From positions 1,116,001-1,180,000 of the forward strand of contig OZ251578.1 of NCBI GenBank assembly GCA_965243835.1: a stretch of DNA of 64,000 bases, given 5' to 3'. This stretch comes from G965202665 sp965243835 (GTDB lineage: Bacteria; Actinomycetota; Acidimicrobiia; Spongiisociales; Spongiisociaceae). The notes below the pieces were generated by a model, which was not told the DNA's origin, made no database searches, and saw nothing but the letters and a program-made list of their open reading frames with translations. Shown here piece by piece: positions 33,724-42,433 of this stretch; the first letter of the stretch is position 1, and each line of letters begins with the position of its first letter. The position numbers and the translations under genes were made by a program.

Positions 33724-36700
33724 GGCTACCGTACTTTTCCTAGTTCCGTCATTGGCGTTGATGGATCAAACTATGAAAGAATGGTCGGCCAACAAGACCG
33801 AGCCGTTGGAGTTTTTGGCGGTATGCTCCGATGCCACCGTCGGTCGCGTCGATCGTCGGCGGCTAACCGAGCTGTTTGCTCCTGTAACTACCGATTCGGA
33901 AAAGCTGGTTGAAGCACTCCGAAAACCGGTGAATCCGGGGATGGTACGAGCCGTATTCTGCACTTATCAGTCTTCGCCGATGTTGGCCGAGGCTGTCAAA
34001 TCCATTCCCGACTTCCAGTTTGATTTGGCGTTCTTCGATGAGGCGCATCGTACTACCGGAATCGACAAGACGGAGGGCGGAATGTTCCAGACCGGGCTGG
34101 ATGATGAACGCATCCCCTGTCGGAAGCGGCTGTTTATGACCGCCACGCCCCGCGTGTTTACCGAGTCGCAAAAAGCCCGTATCGCCAACCGGTACTACGA
34201 CGGCCAATCCTATTCCATGGATGATAAAGATATGTTTGGTCCTGTGTTTTACCGTATATCTTTTGCCGAGGCGGTGGATGGTAAAACTGTTGATGGTGTT
34301 CCGTTGCGAGCGGATGAGCAACCGATGCTGTCCGACTATCAGATACACGTAGTGGCCGTAAGTCGCGATTTCCGTTGGCAATCAGCCCGCTCCGAAGGGG
34401 TGGGAATGGAGTGGGAGAACATACCGGGCTATGAGCCGCAGGGTAAGAAAAACACCGAAACCGGAAAGCGGGAACCGGCGTTGTCGTTGAGCGACGGGGT
34501 GCGGTTGGCCGGTGCATGGGATGCCCTGGCTACGCCTTACTCCACAAAGGTGGACTCCGACCGACCCGCCGGAAAGACGGACGAAGAGTTGGGCTCGCCC
34601 GCCGGCACCGCTCTCCTCTACGCCAACAAGGTGCCCCGGAGCAAGGAAGTGGCAATGGTGTGGGCGGAGTTGGCGTCCCGGCAAGCCGCCGTCGATGGGG
34701 ACCCGTCCGGCTACTTGAAGTTGGAGGTCAATCATGTGGACGGGAACACCAACGCCTCCGAACGCACCGTGCGCATCAACCGGTTGCGGACTGTCGCCGA
34801 CATCCCGCAACCAACGGATGATCAATCGCCGGTCTGCGAGGTTCTGACCAATGTGAAGGTGCTGACCGAAGGAGTGGATGTTCCCGGCCTGGATGCCGTT
34901 GTTTTCCTGGATCCCAAAACATCAGAGGTTGACATTACGCAAGCGGTAGGTCGGGCGATGCGTACCACCGACCGGAAAACCGAAGGGCATATCGTCATCC
35001 CGGTGGTCATAGACGAGGGTGAGAGCGACCCCGAACAGCGGTTGGCGCAAAGCGAATTCGCGAATGTGGCCAGCGTGGTACGCGCCTTACGTTCCCATGA
35101 CGACCGAGTGGATTATTGGGTTTCCGACCCCGCCGTTTGTCTATTGAAAGGAAACTGGGATTTTCGAGTAATCGGCGATAAGGATAGCGACCGCCACGCC
35201 CGTAGGGCAATGGAGCAGATGCGGTTCCAGCTCACCCAGCAGTTGGCCTCGGTGATAGTTGACAGGGTAGGGGATAAAAAGATGTGGCCGCGCTGGGGAC
35301 AGCGGGCGGCCAAGGTATGCGCCGATGTCCGCTCGCGACTTAAAACCGCCCTTGATGATCAGGTATGTCGGCAAGCGTTCGATGAGTTGGTATATGAGAT
35401 GAAAAAGGTAATGGGCGACTACGTGACCGCGACCCAAACCCAGGAAATGGTCGCCCAGCATATCGTAACAATTCCCGTCTTCGACGCGATGTTTCACGGA
35501 AAGTTTGCTCAATTGAATCCCATAAGCATACGTATCAGTCAACTTCTTGATATACTGAAGAGTCGATGCGTAGACTTTGCAGGTGATTTAGCACCCCTCC
35601 AGCGTGCCTACGATCGTATCGAGGAAGTTTTCGAAGCGGCTGAGGAGGTGGATAAAAAAACGGATGTGTTACGGGAAATATATGACGGGTTCTTCAAAGA
35701 GGCGATGCCTGATGCGGTAAAACAATTAGGTATCGTTTACACTCCGGTCCAAATAGTAGATTTCATTATCAGATCGGCGGCCGCTATATGTGAAAAAGAA
35801 TTCGGAACCCATATCTCCGATCCAGATGTTCAAATTTATGATCCATTTTGCGGAACTGGCACGTTCCCGACTCGCCTACTCACCGTCTTCGACAAGAACG
35901 GGAAACTAATTGTCCCGGATAGTAGATTGGAGAGTGTATGGAATAACTTGCACGGATCAGAGTTGGTGATGCTTGCCTACTATATTGCGGCCCTTCAAAC
36001 TGAAGAAACTTACCGGAGGAGAATTAACGACCGAGACAGACAAGACCCTGAATATAAACCCTGGGAGGGGCTTGTTCTGCAGGAAACTTTCTCCTCTGGT
36101 CGACTGGGCGGTGGACGAGGACAACAACGTAATTTAGCCGATGCCCAAGATAATAATGTGGCTCGGGCGGCCCGCTTAGATTATACTCCTGTAGATGTTA
36201 TCTTTAGCAACCCTCCTTGGAGTGCTGGTGCTAAAATAGCCGGGCAGGTTGGCAGGATGAGGTTTCCCGACTTGGAAAGACGCGTTAAAGAGACTTTCGG
36301 TAAGAAATATAAGGGAGGTAAGGCATTTGGAAATCTCTATGTGCTAGCTCTCAGATGGGCCATGGATCAACTTGATAAAGAACCTGTCGATAGGGGTAAA
36401 ATTATAGGATTTGTTCATCCAAATTCGTTATCAGACGGCCCTTCTCTGGTTGGTGTTAGAGCAACATTAAGGGAAGAGTTTACGGATATATATGTTATAA
36501 ACTTACGAGGCAATGCCTATAAGAGTGGAGAAGCAAGAGCGGAAGAAGGAGATGTCTTGTTTGATGCAATAGGCGGTACGGGTGGATCGCGCAGTGGAGT
36601 TCAAATAACTTTTTTGGTTAGAAATCCGAACAAAAATTTAAAAGAACATAGTTCTCTATTTTACGCGCAAGTTCCCAATTACAAAAGTCGGGACGAAAAA

Positions 36701-37339
36701 TGGGAATGGTTGGAAGCCTTGGGGGACATAACTAGTCCAGTGCTGAAAGAAGTACCCGTTACGGATAAGCATGACTGGGTTAATTTGTCTGATGGTACTT
36801 ATGAAAAATTATTGCCAGTATGTAGTACTAAGGATAATAAGAATACCGTAATACATTCTCATGCTTTGGGTTTGGCTACTAATCTTGATACTTATGTTTA
36901 TTCGTTTAGTAAGGATAAACTAATAGAGAAAGTAAAACGCTTGATTGATGCTTACGAGCAGGCTTTAGATTTAGTAGAAGATTATGGATATGATTTTGAG
37001 GAGGCTATTCTCAATCCTCGTTTGGATGTTATTAAATGGACAGGCCATTTAAAAAATACTTTGAAAAAACGTAAACCTCTTGTGTTTGATGAAACGCGTA
37101 TTAGGGAGGTGTTGTACCGACCTTTCACAAAGTTGTGGCTTTATGAGGATGACCTTATTTTATCCTCGGTCAGAACCATCGCGGCTATGTTCCCCCGTGG
37201 TGAAAAAGAAGAGGCGATATCATTTAGCAATGGATCTGGGCGGGGAATGTCTGACACCGCCTTTGCCTCTGATGAAATACTGGATCTCAATTCCGTCCGG
37301 GGGGGGGGGGCAAGGGTTTTCGCGAGGAGGCGATCCTGA
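33707..37339 (+). CDS. Type ISP-like enzyme: helicase, adenine methylase and specificity region (second frame)
   Basis: 1210 residues if started at the ATG that overlaps the G tract; more likely it is the continuation of the gene from 33064. Helicase motif II is FFDEAHRTTG, motif III MTATPRVF and motif VI AVGRAMRT. The N6-adenine methylase has YDPFCGTGTFPTRLL (motif I, about residue 715) and SNPPWSAGAK (motif IV, about residue 840). The specificity region follows (ATNLDTYVYSFSKD, VLYRPFTKLWLYEDD). The end, from EEAISF, is cassette c0 of the array below. Sequence from about 35.6 to 37.2 kb is markedly AT-rich, pointing to transfer. Target sequence unknown. Confidence 0.82.
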   Translation: MGGGGRATVLFLVPSLALMDQTMKEWSANKTEPLEFLAVCSDATVGRVDRRRLTELFAPVTTDSEKLVEALRKPVNPGMVRAVFCTYQSSPMLAEAVKSIPDFQFDLAFFDEAHRTTGIDKTEGGMFQTGLDDERIPCRKRLFMTATPRVFTESQKARIANRYYDGQSYSMDDKDMFGPVFYRISFAEAVDGKTVDGVPLRADEQPMLSDYQIHVVAVSRDFRWQSARSEGVGMEWENIPGYEPQGKKNTETGKREPALSLSDGVRLAGAWDALATPYSTKVDSDRPAGKTDEELGSPAGTALLYANKVPRSKEVAMVWAELASRQAAVDGDPSGYLKLEVNHVDGNTNASERTVRINRLRTVADIPQPTDDQSPVCEVLTNVKVLTEGVDVPGLDAVVFLDPKTSEVDITQAVGRAMRTTDRKTEGHIVIPVVIDEGESDPEQRLAQSEFANVASVVRALRSHDDRVDYWVSDPAVCLLKGNWDFRVIGDKDSDRHARRAMEQMRFQLTQQLASVIVDRVGDKKMWPRWGQRAAKVCADVRSRLKTALDDQVCRQAFDELVYEMKKVMGDYVTATQTQEMVAQHIVTIPVFDAMFHGKFAQLNPISIRISQLLDILKSRCVDFAGDLAPLQRAYDRIEEVFEAAEEVDKKTDVLREIYDGFFKEAMPDAVKQLGIVYTPVQIVDFIIRSAAAICEKEFGTHISDPDVQIYDPFCGTGTFPTRLLTVFDKNGKLIVPDSRLESVWNNLHGSELVMLAYYIAALQTEETYRRRINDRDRQDPEYKPWEGLVLQETFSSGRLGGGRGQQRNLADAQDNNVARAARLDYTPVDVIFSNPPWSAGAKIAGQVGRMRFPDLERRVKETFGKKYKGGKAFGNLYVLALRWAMDQLDKEPVDRGKIIGFVHPNSLSDGPSLVGVRATLREEFTDIYVINLRGNAYKSGEARAEEGDVLFDAIGGTGGSRSGVQITFLVRNPNKNLKEHSSLFYAQVPNYKSRDEKWEWLEALGDITSPVLKEVPVTDKHDWVNLSDGTYEKLLPVCSTKDNKNTVIHSHALGLATNLDTYVYSFSKDKLIEKVKRLIDAYEQALDLVEDYGYDFEEAILNPRLDVIKWTGHLKNTLKKRKPLVFDETRIREVLYRPFTKLWLYEDDLILSSVRTIAAMFPRGEKEEAISFSNGSGRGMSDTAFASDEILDLNSVRGGGARVFARRRS
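33709..33720 (+). repeat. G12 homopolymer at the frame junction of the R-M gene
   Basis: Twelve consecutive G between AAT and TAG. Frame arithmetic: n = 11 or 14 restores one open frame from 33064 to 37339; n = 12 or 13 terminates. The tract lies between helicase motifs I and Ia, where Gly residues are tolerated. Confidence 0.9.
37211..37339 (+). other. C-terminal cassette c0 (currently in frame) with an internal G12 tract
   Basis: 42 codons beginning GAG GCG AT (EAISF). The G tract is 37299-37310, followed by ARVFARRRS and TGA. It aligns with c1-c6: hydrophobic start, variable loop, D-hydrophobic-L-D-L block, then R-V-x-x-R-R. G12 gives this end, G13 continues into c1, and G11 opens a third frame that ends in c3. 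Confidence 0.75.
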
Positions 37340-37452
37340 TTCCGAGCCCGTCGGGGATGTCGATTTTCGGGGTGGTGGCGGTGGATCTGTTGCCGGATCT
37401 GTGCTCCCGGGGACCGGGTCAGCCCACAAGGGTGATACCGCGCCGCAGGTAA
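37327..37452 (+). other. C-terminal cassette c1
   Basis: 41 codons in another frame, beginning GAG GCG ATC CTG ATT. It reads EAILIPSPSGMSIFGVVAVD, then LLPDLCSRGPGQPTRVIPRRR and TAA. It overlaps the end of c0 by 13 nt, so the stop of c0 is inside the seam of c1. The LPDL-x-GQ-x-RV block is the type ISP 'PDLH-x-Q' landmark. Confidence 0.7.
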
Positions 37453-37453
37453 C

Positions 37454-37466
37454 GGGGGGGGGGGGG
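37454..37466 (+). repeat. G13 homopolymer between cassettes c1 and c2
   Basis: Thirteen G directly after the c1 stop (TAAC then G13). Cassette c2 follows after TTGG. Confidence 0.9.
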
Positions 37467-37470
37467 TTGG

Positions 37471-37593
37471 GGAATTCTCGTCACCTGTCCATCGAACAAG
37501 GCCGTCTTCGGAATCCTCGCTACCGGGGTCATCTGCGACCTCTGCGCAGTGGGAACCCAGCAGGCCAGTCGGCTCCTCCCCCGGAGGCGATGA
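37471..37593 (+). other. C-terminal cassette c2
   Basis: Reads GILVTCPSNKAVFGILATGV, then ICDLCAVGTQQASRLLPRRR and TGA. It has the same architecture as c1, with CDLC in place of PDLH. Its last codons (CGG AGG CGA TGA) contain the GAGGCGAT seam of c3. Confidence 0.7.
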
Positions 37594-37706
37594 TGTTGAC
37601 GGGGCCGTCGAACATGGCTCGGTTCGGGGTGCTGGCGGGAAGCCGGTTGCCGGATTTGCATACGATGGCGGCGGGTCAGCAAACGAGGGTGATACCCCGC
37701 CGGTAA
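37584..37706 (+). other. C-terminal cassette c3
   Basis: Reads EAMMLTGPSNMARFGVLAGS, then RLPDLHTMAAGQQTRVIPRR and TAA. It starts with the exact GAGGCGAT seam and is the cassette reached by read-through when the c0 G tract is 11. Confidence 0.7.
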
Positions 37707-37708
37707 CC

Positions 37709-37721
37709 GGGGGGGGGGGGG
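37709..37721 (+). repeat. G13 homopolymer between cassettes c3 and c4
   Basis: Thirteen G directly after the c3 stop (TAACC then G13), the same placement as behind c1. Confidence 0.9.
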
Positions 37722-37728
37722 CAGGCCG

Positions 37729-37842
37729 TCGATCCTGGTCAACCAGACGCAACAGTTGCCTTTCACCACACTCGCCGCAGGAGTTCTGTGCGACTTGTGC
37801 GTCACCGGCCGTCAGACTCGGATACTTCCCCGGCGTTGTTGA
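37729..37842 (+). other. C-terminal cassette c4
   Basis: Reads SILVNQTQQLPFTTLAAGVL, then CDLCVTGRQTRILPRRC and TGA. The seam is degenerate (CGATCCTGGTC). Starts 7 nt after the G13 tract. Confidence 0.65.
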
Positions 37843-37952
37843 TTATGAAAGACCCGCAACTTCCGTTCGCGGTGTTGACGACGGGGATTCTTCCCGATTT
37901 GCATACGGCGGGTCGTCCCACCCGGGTTTTGCCTCGGGGGAGGCGATCCTGA
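37842..37952 (+). other. C-terminal cassette c5
   Basis: Reads IMKDPQLPFAVLTTGILPDL, then HTAGRPTRVLPRGRRS and TGA. The TGA lies inside the GAGGCGAT seam of c6, as for the c0-c1 pair. Confidence 0.65.
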
Positions 37953-38062
37953 TTGTCACTTCCTCCAATCGGGCCCGCCCGGCGGTTTTGGCCGCCGACA
38001 TCCTCCCTGACTTGCATGTCATAGATCCCGCCGCCCGAGCCCTGCCCCGAATTCAGTATTAG
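37940..38062 (+). other. C-terminal cassette c6 (probably the ancestral end)
   Basis: Reads EAILIVTSSNRARPAVLAAD, then ILPDLHVIDPAARALPRIQY and TAG. Of all cassettes it most resembles the continuous type ISP specificity region at this position, and it lies outermost. No further copy follows. Confidence 0.7.
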
Positions 38063-38087
38063 TCCTGCGGGGCGGTGCCGTCTGCCC

Positions 38088-38597
38088 TTAGTGTTCGGAG
38101 TCGTCGGGGATCGCCCCTTCGGGGGCGGGAATGAGCAGGATGGGCAGGTTGGTGGCCGCCGCCACTTTCATGGACACGCTTTTCCAGGCCTCTTCGGTGA
38201 AAAGACTGCGGGTGGTTCCCATTATGATCGCCTCCGCCCCGGCGGACTCGGCGGTTTCCACGATGGCCTGCGCCGCATCGTCGGCTTCCACGAACACGGT
38301 GTCCGGGCGCACTCCCCGCTCCCTCAGGGCGGCCAGCATCGGTCCCACCCGGCGGTTCCCCAGCTCTTCTATATAACGTTCCATCTCGCCGGGGGGGTCG
38401 CCTTCCGTCCCCGTTCCCGAGGCCGGTTCGTCGCCGGCGAAGGGCTGCCATCCTCCTCCGGCCAGATCCATCGGCAGGTCGCGGGGGGCTTGGACTACGC
38501 TCATCACCGTCACCCGGTCGGAGCCGGCCAGCTTTCCCACAAACTCCGCTACCGGTTCCGGCGGCAACACCCCGGCGGTGGAAATCAAAATATGCAC
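38088..38597 (-). CDS. Universal stress protein family protein
   Basis: 169 residues from GTG 38597. The Rossmann-like UspA fold is indicated by MHILISTAG at the start, AQAIVETAESAGAEAIIMGT near residue 115 and the C-terminal VAAATNLPILLIPA strand. The usual ATP motif G-x2-G-x9-G-S/T is not clear. It converges on the R-M cassette array. Confidence 0.72.
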   Translation of the reverse strand: MHILISTAGVLPPEPVAEFVGKLAGSDRVTVMSVVQAPRDLPMDLAGGGWQPFAGDEPASGTGTEGDPPGEMERYIEELGNRRVGPMLAALRERGVRPDTVFVEADDAAQAIVETAESAGAEAIIMGTTRSLFTEEAWKSVSMKVAAATNLPILLIPAPEGAIPDDSEH

Positions 38598-38744
38598 AGG
38601 CTTAATTTAGGCGCATCCGGCGCTCCTTTGCCGTTTAAATCGGGCAAAACCCCCGCTCGTCAATCGGGGTAGGATTTACCACCGCCCGCCGCCGGGCCCC
38701 ATTCGGCCCGACCGGAAACCGGGCCCAACGTAAGGAGGTAGTAG

Positions 38745-39254
38745 ATGGTGGAGCCGGAGGTAGTCAACCGAGTGACGTGGATGATTCCCAACGCCCTGGC
38801 CCTGATCGGGTCCCGGGCCGGGGAGGAATGGAACGGGATGACCGCCTCTTGGATCACCCAGCTGTCCATGGAGCCGGTGATCATAGGAGTGGGGGTGGAC
38901 AATACGGCCGTCACCCACCGCCTCATCAGCGACGGAGGGGCTTTTACGGTTAATCTGTGGTCGCCCGAGGACACCAGGGTGTTCGTCAAGTTCTCCAAGC
39001 CGGCCCGCAAGGAGGGAATGACCTTGAACGGGCGGGCCGTTCGGGAGGGGATCACCGGGGCGCCCGTCTTTGTAGAGGCGGTGGCCTGGATGGAATGCGA
39101 AGTGCGCCGGGCGATCGACTTCGGCACCCATACGCTGTTCGCCGGGGAGCTGGCGGCGGCCGGGGCGGTCCCGGAGCAGACGCGGGCGGCGGCGATGAGC
39201 GACACCCGGATGAAATACGGGGGAGTGCGGCGCGGCGGCCACCACGCCCCATAG
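38745..39254 (+). CDS. Flavin reductase-like FMN-binding protein
   Basis: 169 residues with ribosome site AAGGAGG before ATG 38745. MIPNALALIGSRAGEEWNGMTASW is the flavin-reductase N-terminal strand-loop (given as MIPNALALIGS and NGMTASW). VIIGVGVDNTAVTH and GAFTVNLWS follow the family pattern. Likely binds FMN; partner oxygenase unknown. An SDR gene follows 29 nt downstream. Confidence 0.82.
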   Translation: MVEPEVVNRVTWMIPNALALIGSRAGEEWNGMTASWITQLSMEPVIIGVGVDNTAVTHRLISDGGAFTVNLWSPEDTRVFVKFSKPARKEGMTLNGRAVREGITGAPVFVEAVAWMECEVRRAIDFGTHTLFAGELAAAGAVPEQTRAAAMSDTRMKYGGVRRGGHHAP

Positions 39255-39283
39255 TTATCAATAATTTAGGAGGAGGCAAGCGC

Positions 39284-40045
39284 ATGGAGGCGGCAGTGGA
39301 AGGGAAAACAGCGGTGGTGACCGGAGCCTCGCGGGGCATCGGGGAGGCGGCGGCGGCCGGGTTTTTGGCGGCCGGGGCGCGGGGGGTGGTGATCACCGGC
39401 CGTAAAAAGGAGAACCTGGCGGCGGCGGCCGACCGGTTGGGGGAACCGGAGCGGGTGGCGGCGGTGGTCGCCCGGGCCGACGCCGAAGAAGGGGCGGCGG
39501 CCGCGGTGGGGGCCGCCCTGGACCGTTTCGGTTCCTGCGACATTCTGGTCAACAACGCCGGAACCAACCCCGCTTACGGGCCGTTGGCGGAAGTGGATCT
39601 GGGGGCGTTGGATCGCACCTGGCAGATAAACTTGCGCGGCCCCCTGCTCTACGTGCGGGCCGCCTGGTCCGGTTGGATGAAAGAGCATGGCGGGGTGGTG
39701 TGCAACATCGCCTCGGTGGGGGGGCGCACCCCCGCCCGCGGCCTGGGGGCCTACAACGTTTCCAAAGCGGGGCTGATTTTCATGACTAAACAGTTGGCGT
39801 ACGAGATGGCCCCCGCGGTGCGGGTGGTGGGGGTGGCCCCGGGGGTGGTGAGGACGCGGCTGTCGGAGTTGCTGTGGAAATCGGACGAGCAGGCGGCGGG
39901 CGATAATCATCCGTTGCGGCGTTTGGGCGAGCCGCGGGACGTGGCGGAGTCGGTGGTGTTTTTGTGCTCGGAGCGGGCTTCCTGGATTACGGGAGCGACC
40001 CTGGATGTGGACGGCGGTTTGCTGAACGCCACCGGTTATCTGTAA
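39284..40045 (+). CDS. Short-chain dehydrogenase/reductase
   Basis: 253 residues from ATG 39284 (GGAGGAGG upstream). Cofactor motif VTGASRGIGEAAA, then LVNNAGTNPAYG, catalytic Ser in NIASVGG, the Tyr-x3-Lys as YNVSKAG, and a C-terminal LDVDGGLLN. It resembles FabG-type reductases, and its substrate is unknown. It probably shares a transcript with the flavin reductase. Confidence 0.92.
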   Translation: MEAAVEGKTAVVTGASRGIGEAAAAGFLAAGARGVVITGRKKENLAAAADRLGEPERVAAVVARADAEEGAAAAVGAALDRFGSCDILVNNAGTNPAYGPLAEVDLGALDRTWQINLRGPLLYVRAAWSGWMKEHGGVVCNIASVGGRTPARGLGAYNVSKAGLIFMTKQLAYEMAPAVRVVGVAPGVVRTRLSELLWKSDEQAAGDNHPLRRLGEPRDVAESVVFLCSERASWITGATLDVDGGLLNATGYL

Positions 40046-40097
40046 GGCTCCGGGCTGTTAATATAGGCGGTAGGGATGATGGAGATAAGGGAAAAAG

Positions 40098-40631
40098 GTG
40101 CCGCGCCGCGATAGCGAACGTTCCCGGCACTACGCCATGGAACGGTTCATCGCCCTGATTACGAACGGGGATGCCGTCCCTCCGGTGAGCCTGGACGAAG
40201 CTCGGCGGATGGCCGACGAGATTTGCGATGAAACCGATGGATCCGGGATAGCACGGATACCGGTCCACGGACGCCCCCCGAAGAGCGCTGCGGCGTTTGT
40301 AGCGTATCCCGACCGGGAAATGTCGTCCGTTCGGATGATGGCGTCGGATGGACGCGAATACGCCGTTCGGGTGGAATTGCCCGAATGGGCCCGGCGGCCC
40401 CTTTATATAACGCACCAAGTCGCCCACTACGTGACTTTCATACGGGGCGGAAGCGATTCGGTCCCCGGTTTCGGAACGGAACATCTGGAGGAACCGGATG
40501 ACGAACCGGACGGATGCCGATATGTCCTCCGGGCGGACGGCGGTTGGGAATACGCTTATCCGCCGCCGCCCGGACTGGACGGGAAACGCCCCTTGCCGAC
40601 CCGACCGGCAGAGGCGGGCGGAAACGACTAA
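40098..40631 (+). CDS. Hypothetical protein resembling a metallohydrolase lacking its catalytic Glu
   Basis: 177 residues from GTG 40098. The start (RRDSERSRHYAMERFI) and the motif HQVAHYVTF near residue 115 recall small actinobacterial HExxH metallohydrolases of the TIGR04338 type, but the Glu of HExxH is Gln-Val here, so it may be inactive. An acidic, Pro-rich tail follows. The resemblance is from memory and weak. Confidence 0.5.
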   Translation: MPRRDSERSRHYAMERFIALITNGDAVPPVSLDEARRMADEICDETDGSGIARIPVHGRPPKSAAAFVAYPDREMSSVRMMASDGREYAVRVELPEWARRPLYITHQVAHYVTFIRGGSDSVPGFGTEHLEEPDDEPDGCRYVLRADGGWEYAYPPPPGLDGKRPLPTRPAEAGGND

Positions 40632-40689
40632 CCGGGTTTAAGATTCTTCGCAAATGAGGGGCGGCGGGTTGGGGGATGCGGCGGAGGAG

Positions 40690-42433
40690 TCGTTGGAGAA
40701 TAGCGGCGCGCCCGAGAGCGGCCGCGGCGCCGGCGGTGTGGGAGGAGGTCGCGGTGTCGGGGCGTCGGTCGGTTATCTGCAGGGCCAGCGGCTCCCCGAC
40801 GACGGGTGCGGCGGTCGGTAGGCCGGGCCGCGCGGGGCGGGGGTGAATCCGGTTTCGGTTAGTAGTGCGCTTGGGGGGTGCGACTGCGCCGGTTGGCGGT
40901 TGATGGTTGCGAGGCGTAGTCGCCGGTTGCGTTTCCCGATTTCACCCAGGGCTCCGGGGGTCGTCGGGTGTGCTTCCGGGTCGGGGGGCGGTTTTTGAGG
41001 AATCAGGTCGGTGAGGTGGGGTTTTGTTGGCTCGCGGATCGGGGATGGAGGGGGTTGGGCGGTCGGAAGGAGGGTCGGCGGGCGTTGTTACGGGTTGGGT
41101 AAGCCGCGGGAGTGGGTTGGAGTCTGGAGGTGTTGGGGTCGTCTTCGTAGTTATCTGTAGGGGGCGGTGGGTGGGTCGGAGGGGCCGGGCGGGGGCGGGG
41201 CGGCGGCTTCCCGACGACAGCGGCGGCGGTCGGTAGGCCGGGCCGCGCGGGGCGGGGGTGAATCCGGTTTTGGTTAGTAGTGCGCTTGGGGGATGCGACT
41301 GCGCCGGTTGGCGGTTGATGGTTGCGAGGCGTAGTCGCCGGTTGCGTTCTCCGATTTCCCTAGGGCTCCGGGGGTCGTCGGGTGCGTTTCCGGGTCGGGG
41401 GGCGGTTTTTGAGGAATAAGATCGGTGAGGCGGGGTTTTGTTGGCTCGCGGATCGGGGATGGAGGGGGTTGGGTGGTCGGAAGGGGGGTCGGCGGGCGTT
41501 GTTTACGGGTTGGGTGAGCGGGGCGGGCGAGGGCCGTTGTTACGGGTTGGGTAAGCCGCGGGAGTGGGGTGGAGTCTGGAGGTGTTGGGGTCGTCTTCGT
41601 AGTTATCTGTAGGGGCGGCGGGTGGGTCGGAGGGGCCGGGCGGGGGTGGGGTGGCGGCTTCCCGACGACGGCGGCGGTGGTCGGTAGGCCGGGCCGCGCG
41701 GGGCGGGGGTGAATCCGGTTTCGGTTAGCAACGCGCCCAGGGGATGCGACTGCGCCGGTTGTCCGTCGATGGTTTCCAGGCGTAGTCGCCGGTTGCGTTT
41801 CCCGATTTCACCCAGGGCTTCGGGGGCCGTCGGGTGTGCTTCCGGGTCGGGGGGATGGTCTTTGAGCAAACAGACCGGTGAGGCGGGATTTTGTTGGCTC
41901 GCGGATCGGGGATGGAGGGGGTTGGGTGGTCGGAAAGGGGGGTCGGCGGGCGTTATTTACGGGTTGGGTGAGCGGGGCGGGGGTTGGGTAAGCCGCGGGA
42001 GTGGGCGGAGTCCGGAGGCGTTGGGGTCGTCTTCGTAGTTATCCGTAGGGGCGGCGGCTCCCCGATGACGGCGGTGGTTGGTAGGCCGGGCCGCGCGGGG
42101 CGGGGGTGAATCCGGTTTTGGTTAGTAGTGCGCTTGGGGGATGCGACTGCGCCGGTTGGCGGTTGATGGTTGCGAGGCGTAGTCGCCGGTTGCGTTCTCC
42201 GATTTCCCTAGGGCTCCGGGGGTCGTCGGGTGCGTTTCCGGGTCGGGGGGCGGTTTTTGAGGAAACAGACCGGTGAGGCGGGATTTTGTTGGCTCGCGGA
42301 TCGGGGATGGAGGGGGTTGGGTGGTCGGAAAGGGGGGTCGGCGGGCGTTATTTACGGGTTGGGTGAGCGGGGCGGGGGTTGGGTAAGCCGCGGGAGTGGG
42401 TGGAGTCCGGAGGCGTTGGGGTCGTCTTCGTAG
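40690..42433 (-). repeat. Four tandem degenerate copies of the lhr 3' end and downstream sequence
   Basis: 1.75 kb with no independent gene. The marker GGGCCGCGCGGGGCGGG recurs near 40825, 41243, 41693 and 42089; the real lhr end has the matching site near 42519. Unit length is about 395-455 bp. Each unit carries the last 60-70 codons of lhr (the copy at 41603-41869 still reads RLRLETIDGQPAQSHPLG and an intact tail) plus about 200 bp of G-rich downstream DNA containing GTTGGCTCGCGGATCGGGG and GGGTTGGGTAAGCCGCGG. Confidence 0.85.

Noticed and set aside
37454..37721. Poly-G tracts as pure assembly noise
   Set aside because: Four tracts of 12-13 G occur only in this one locus, two in the same place after a cassette stop, and one at an exact frame junction. 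Length error of one base in any of them remains possible.
40690..42433. CRISPR or integron-like array suggested by regular spacing
   Set aside because: The repeats are about 395-455 bp, degenerate throughout, and align to the lhr 3' end; no spacers, attC sites or integrase.
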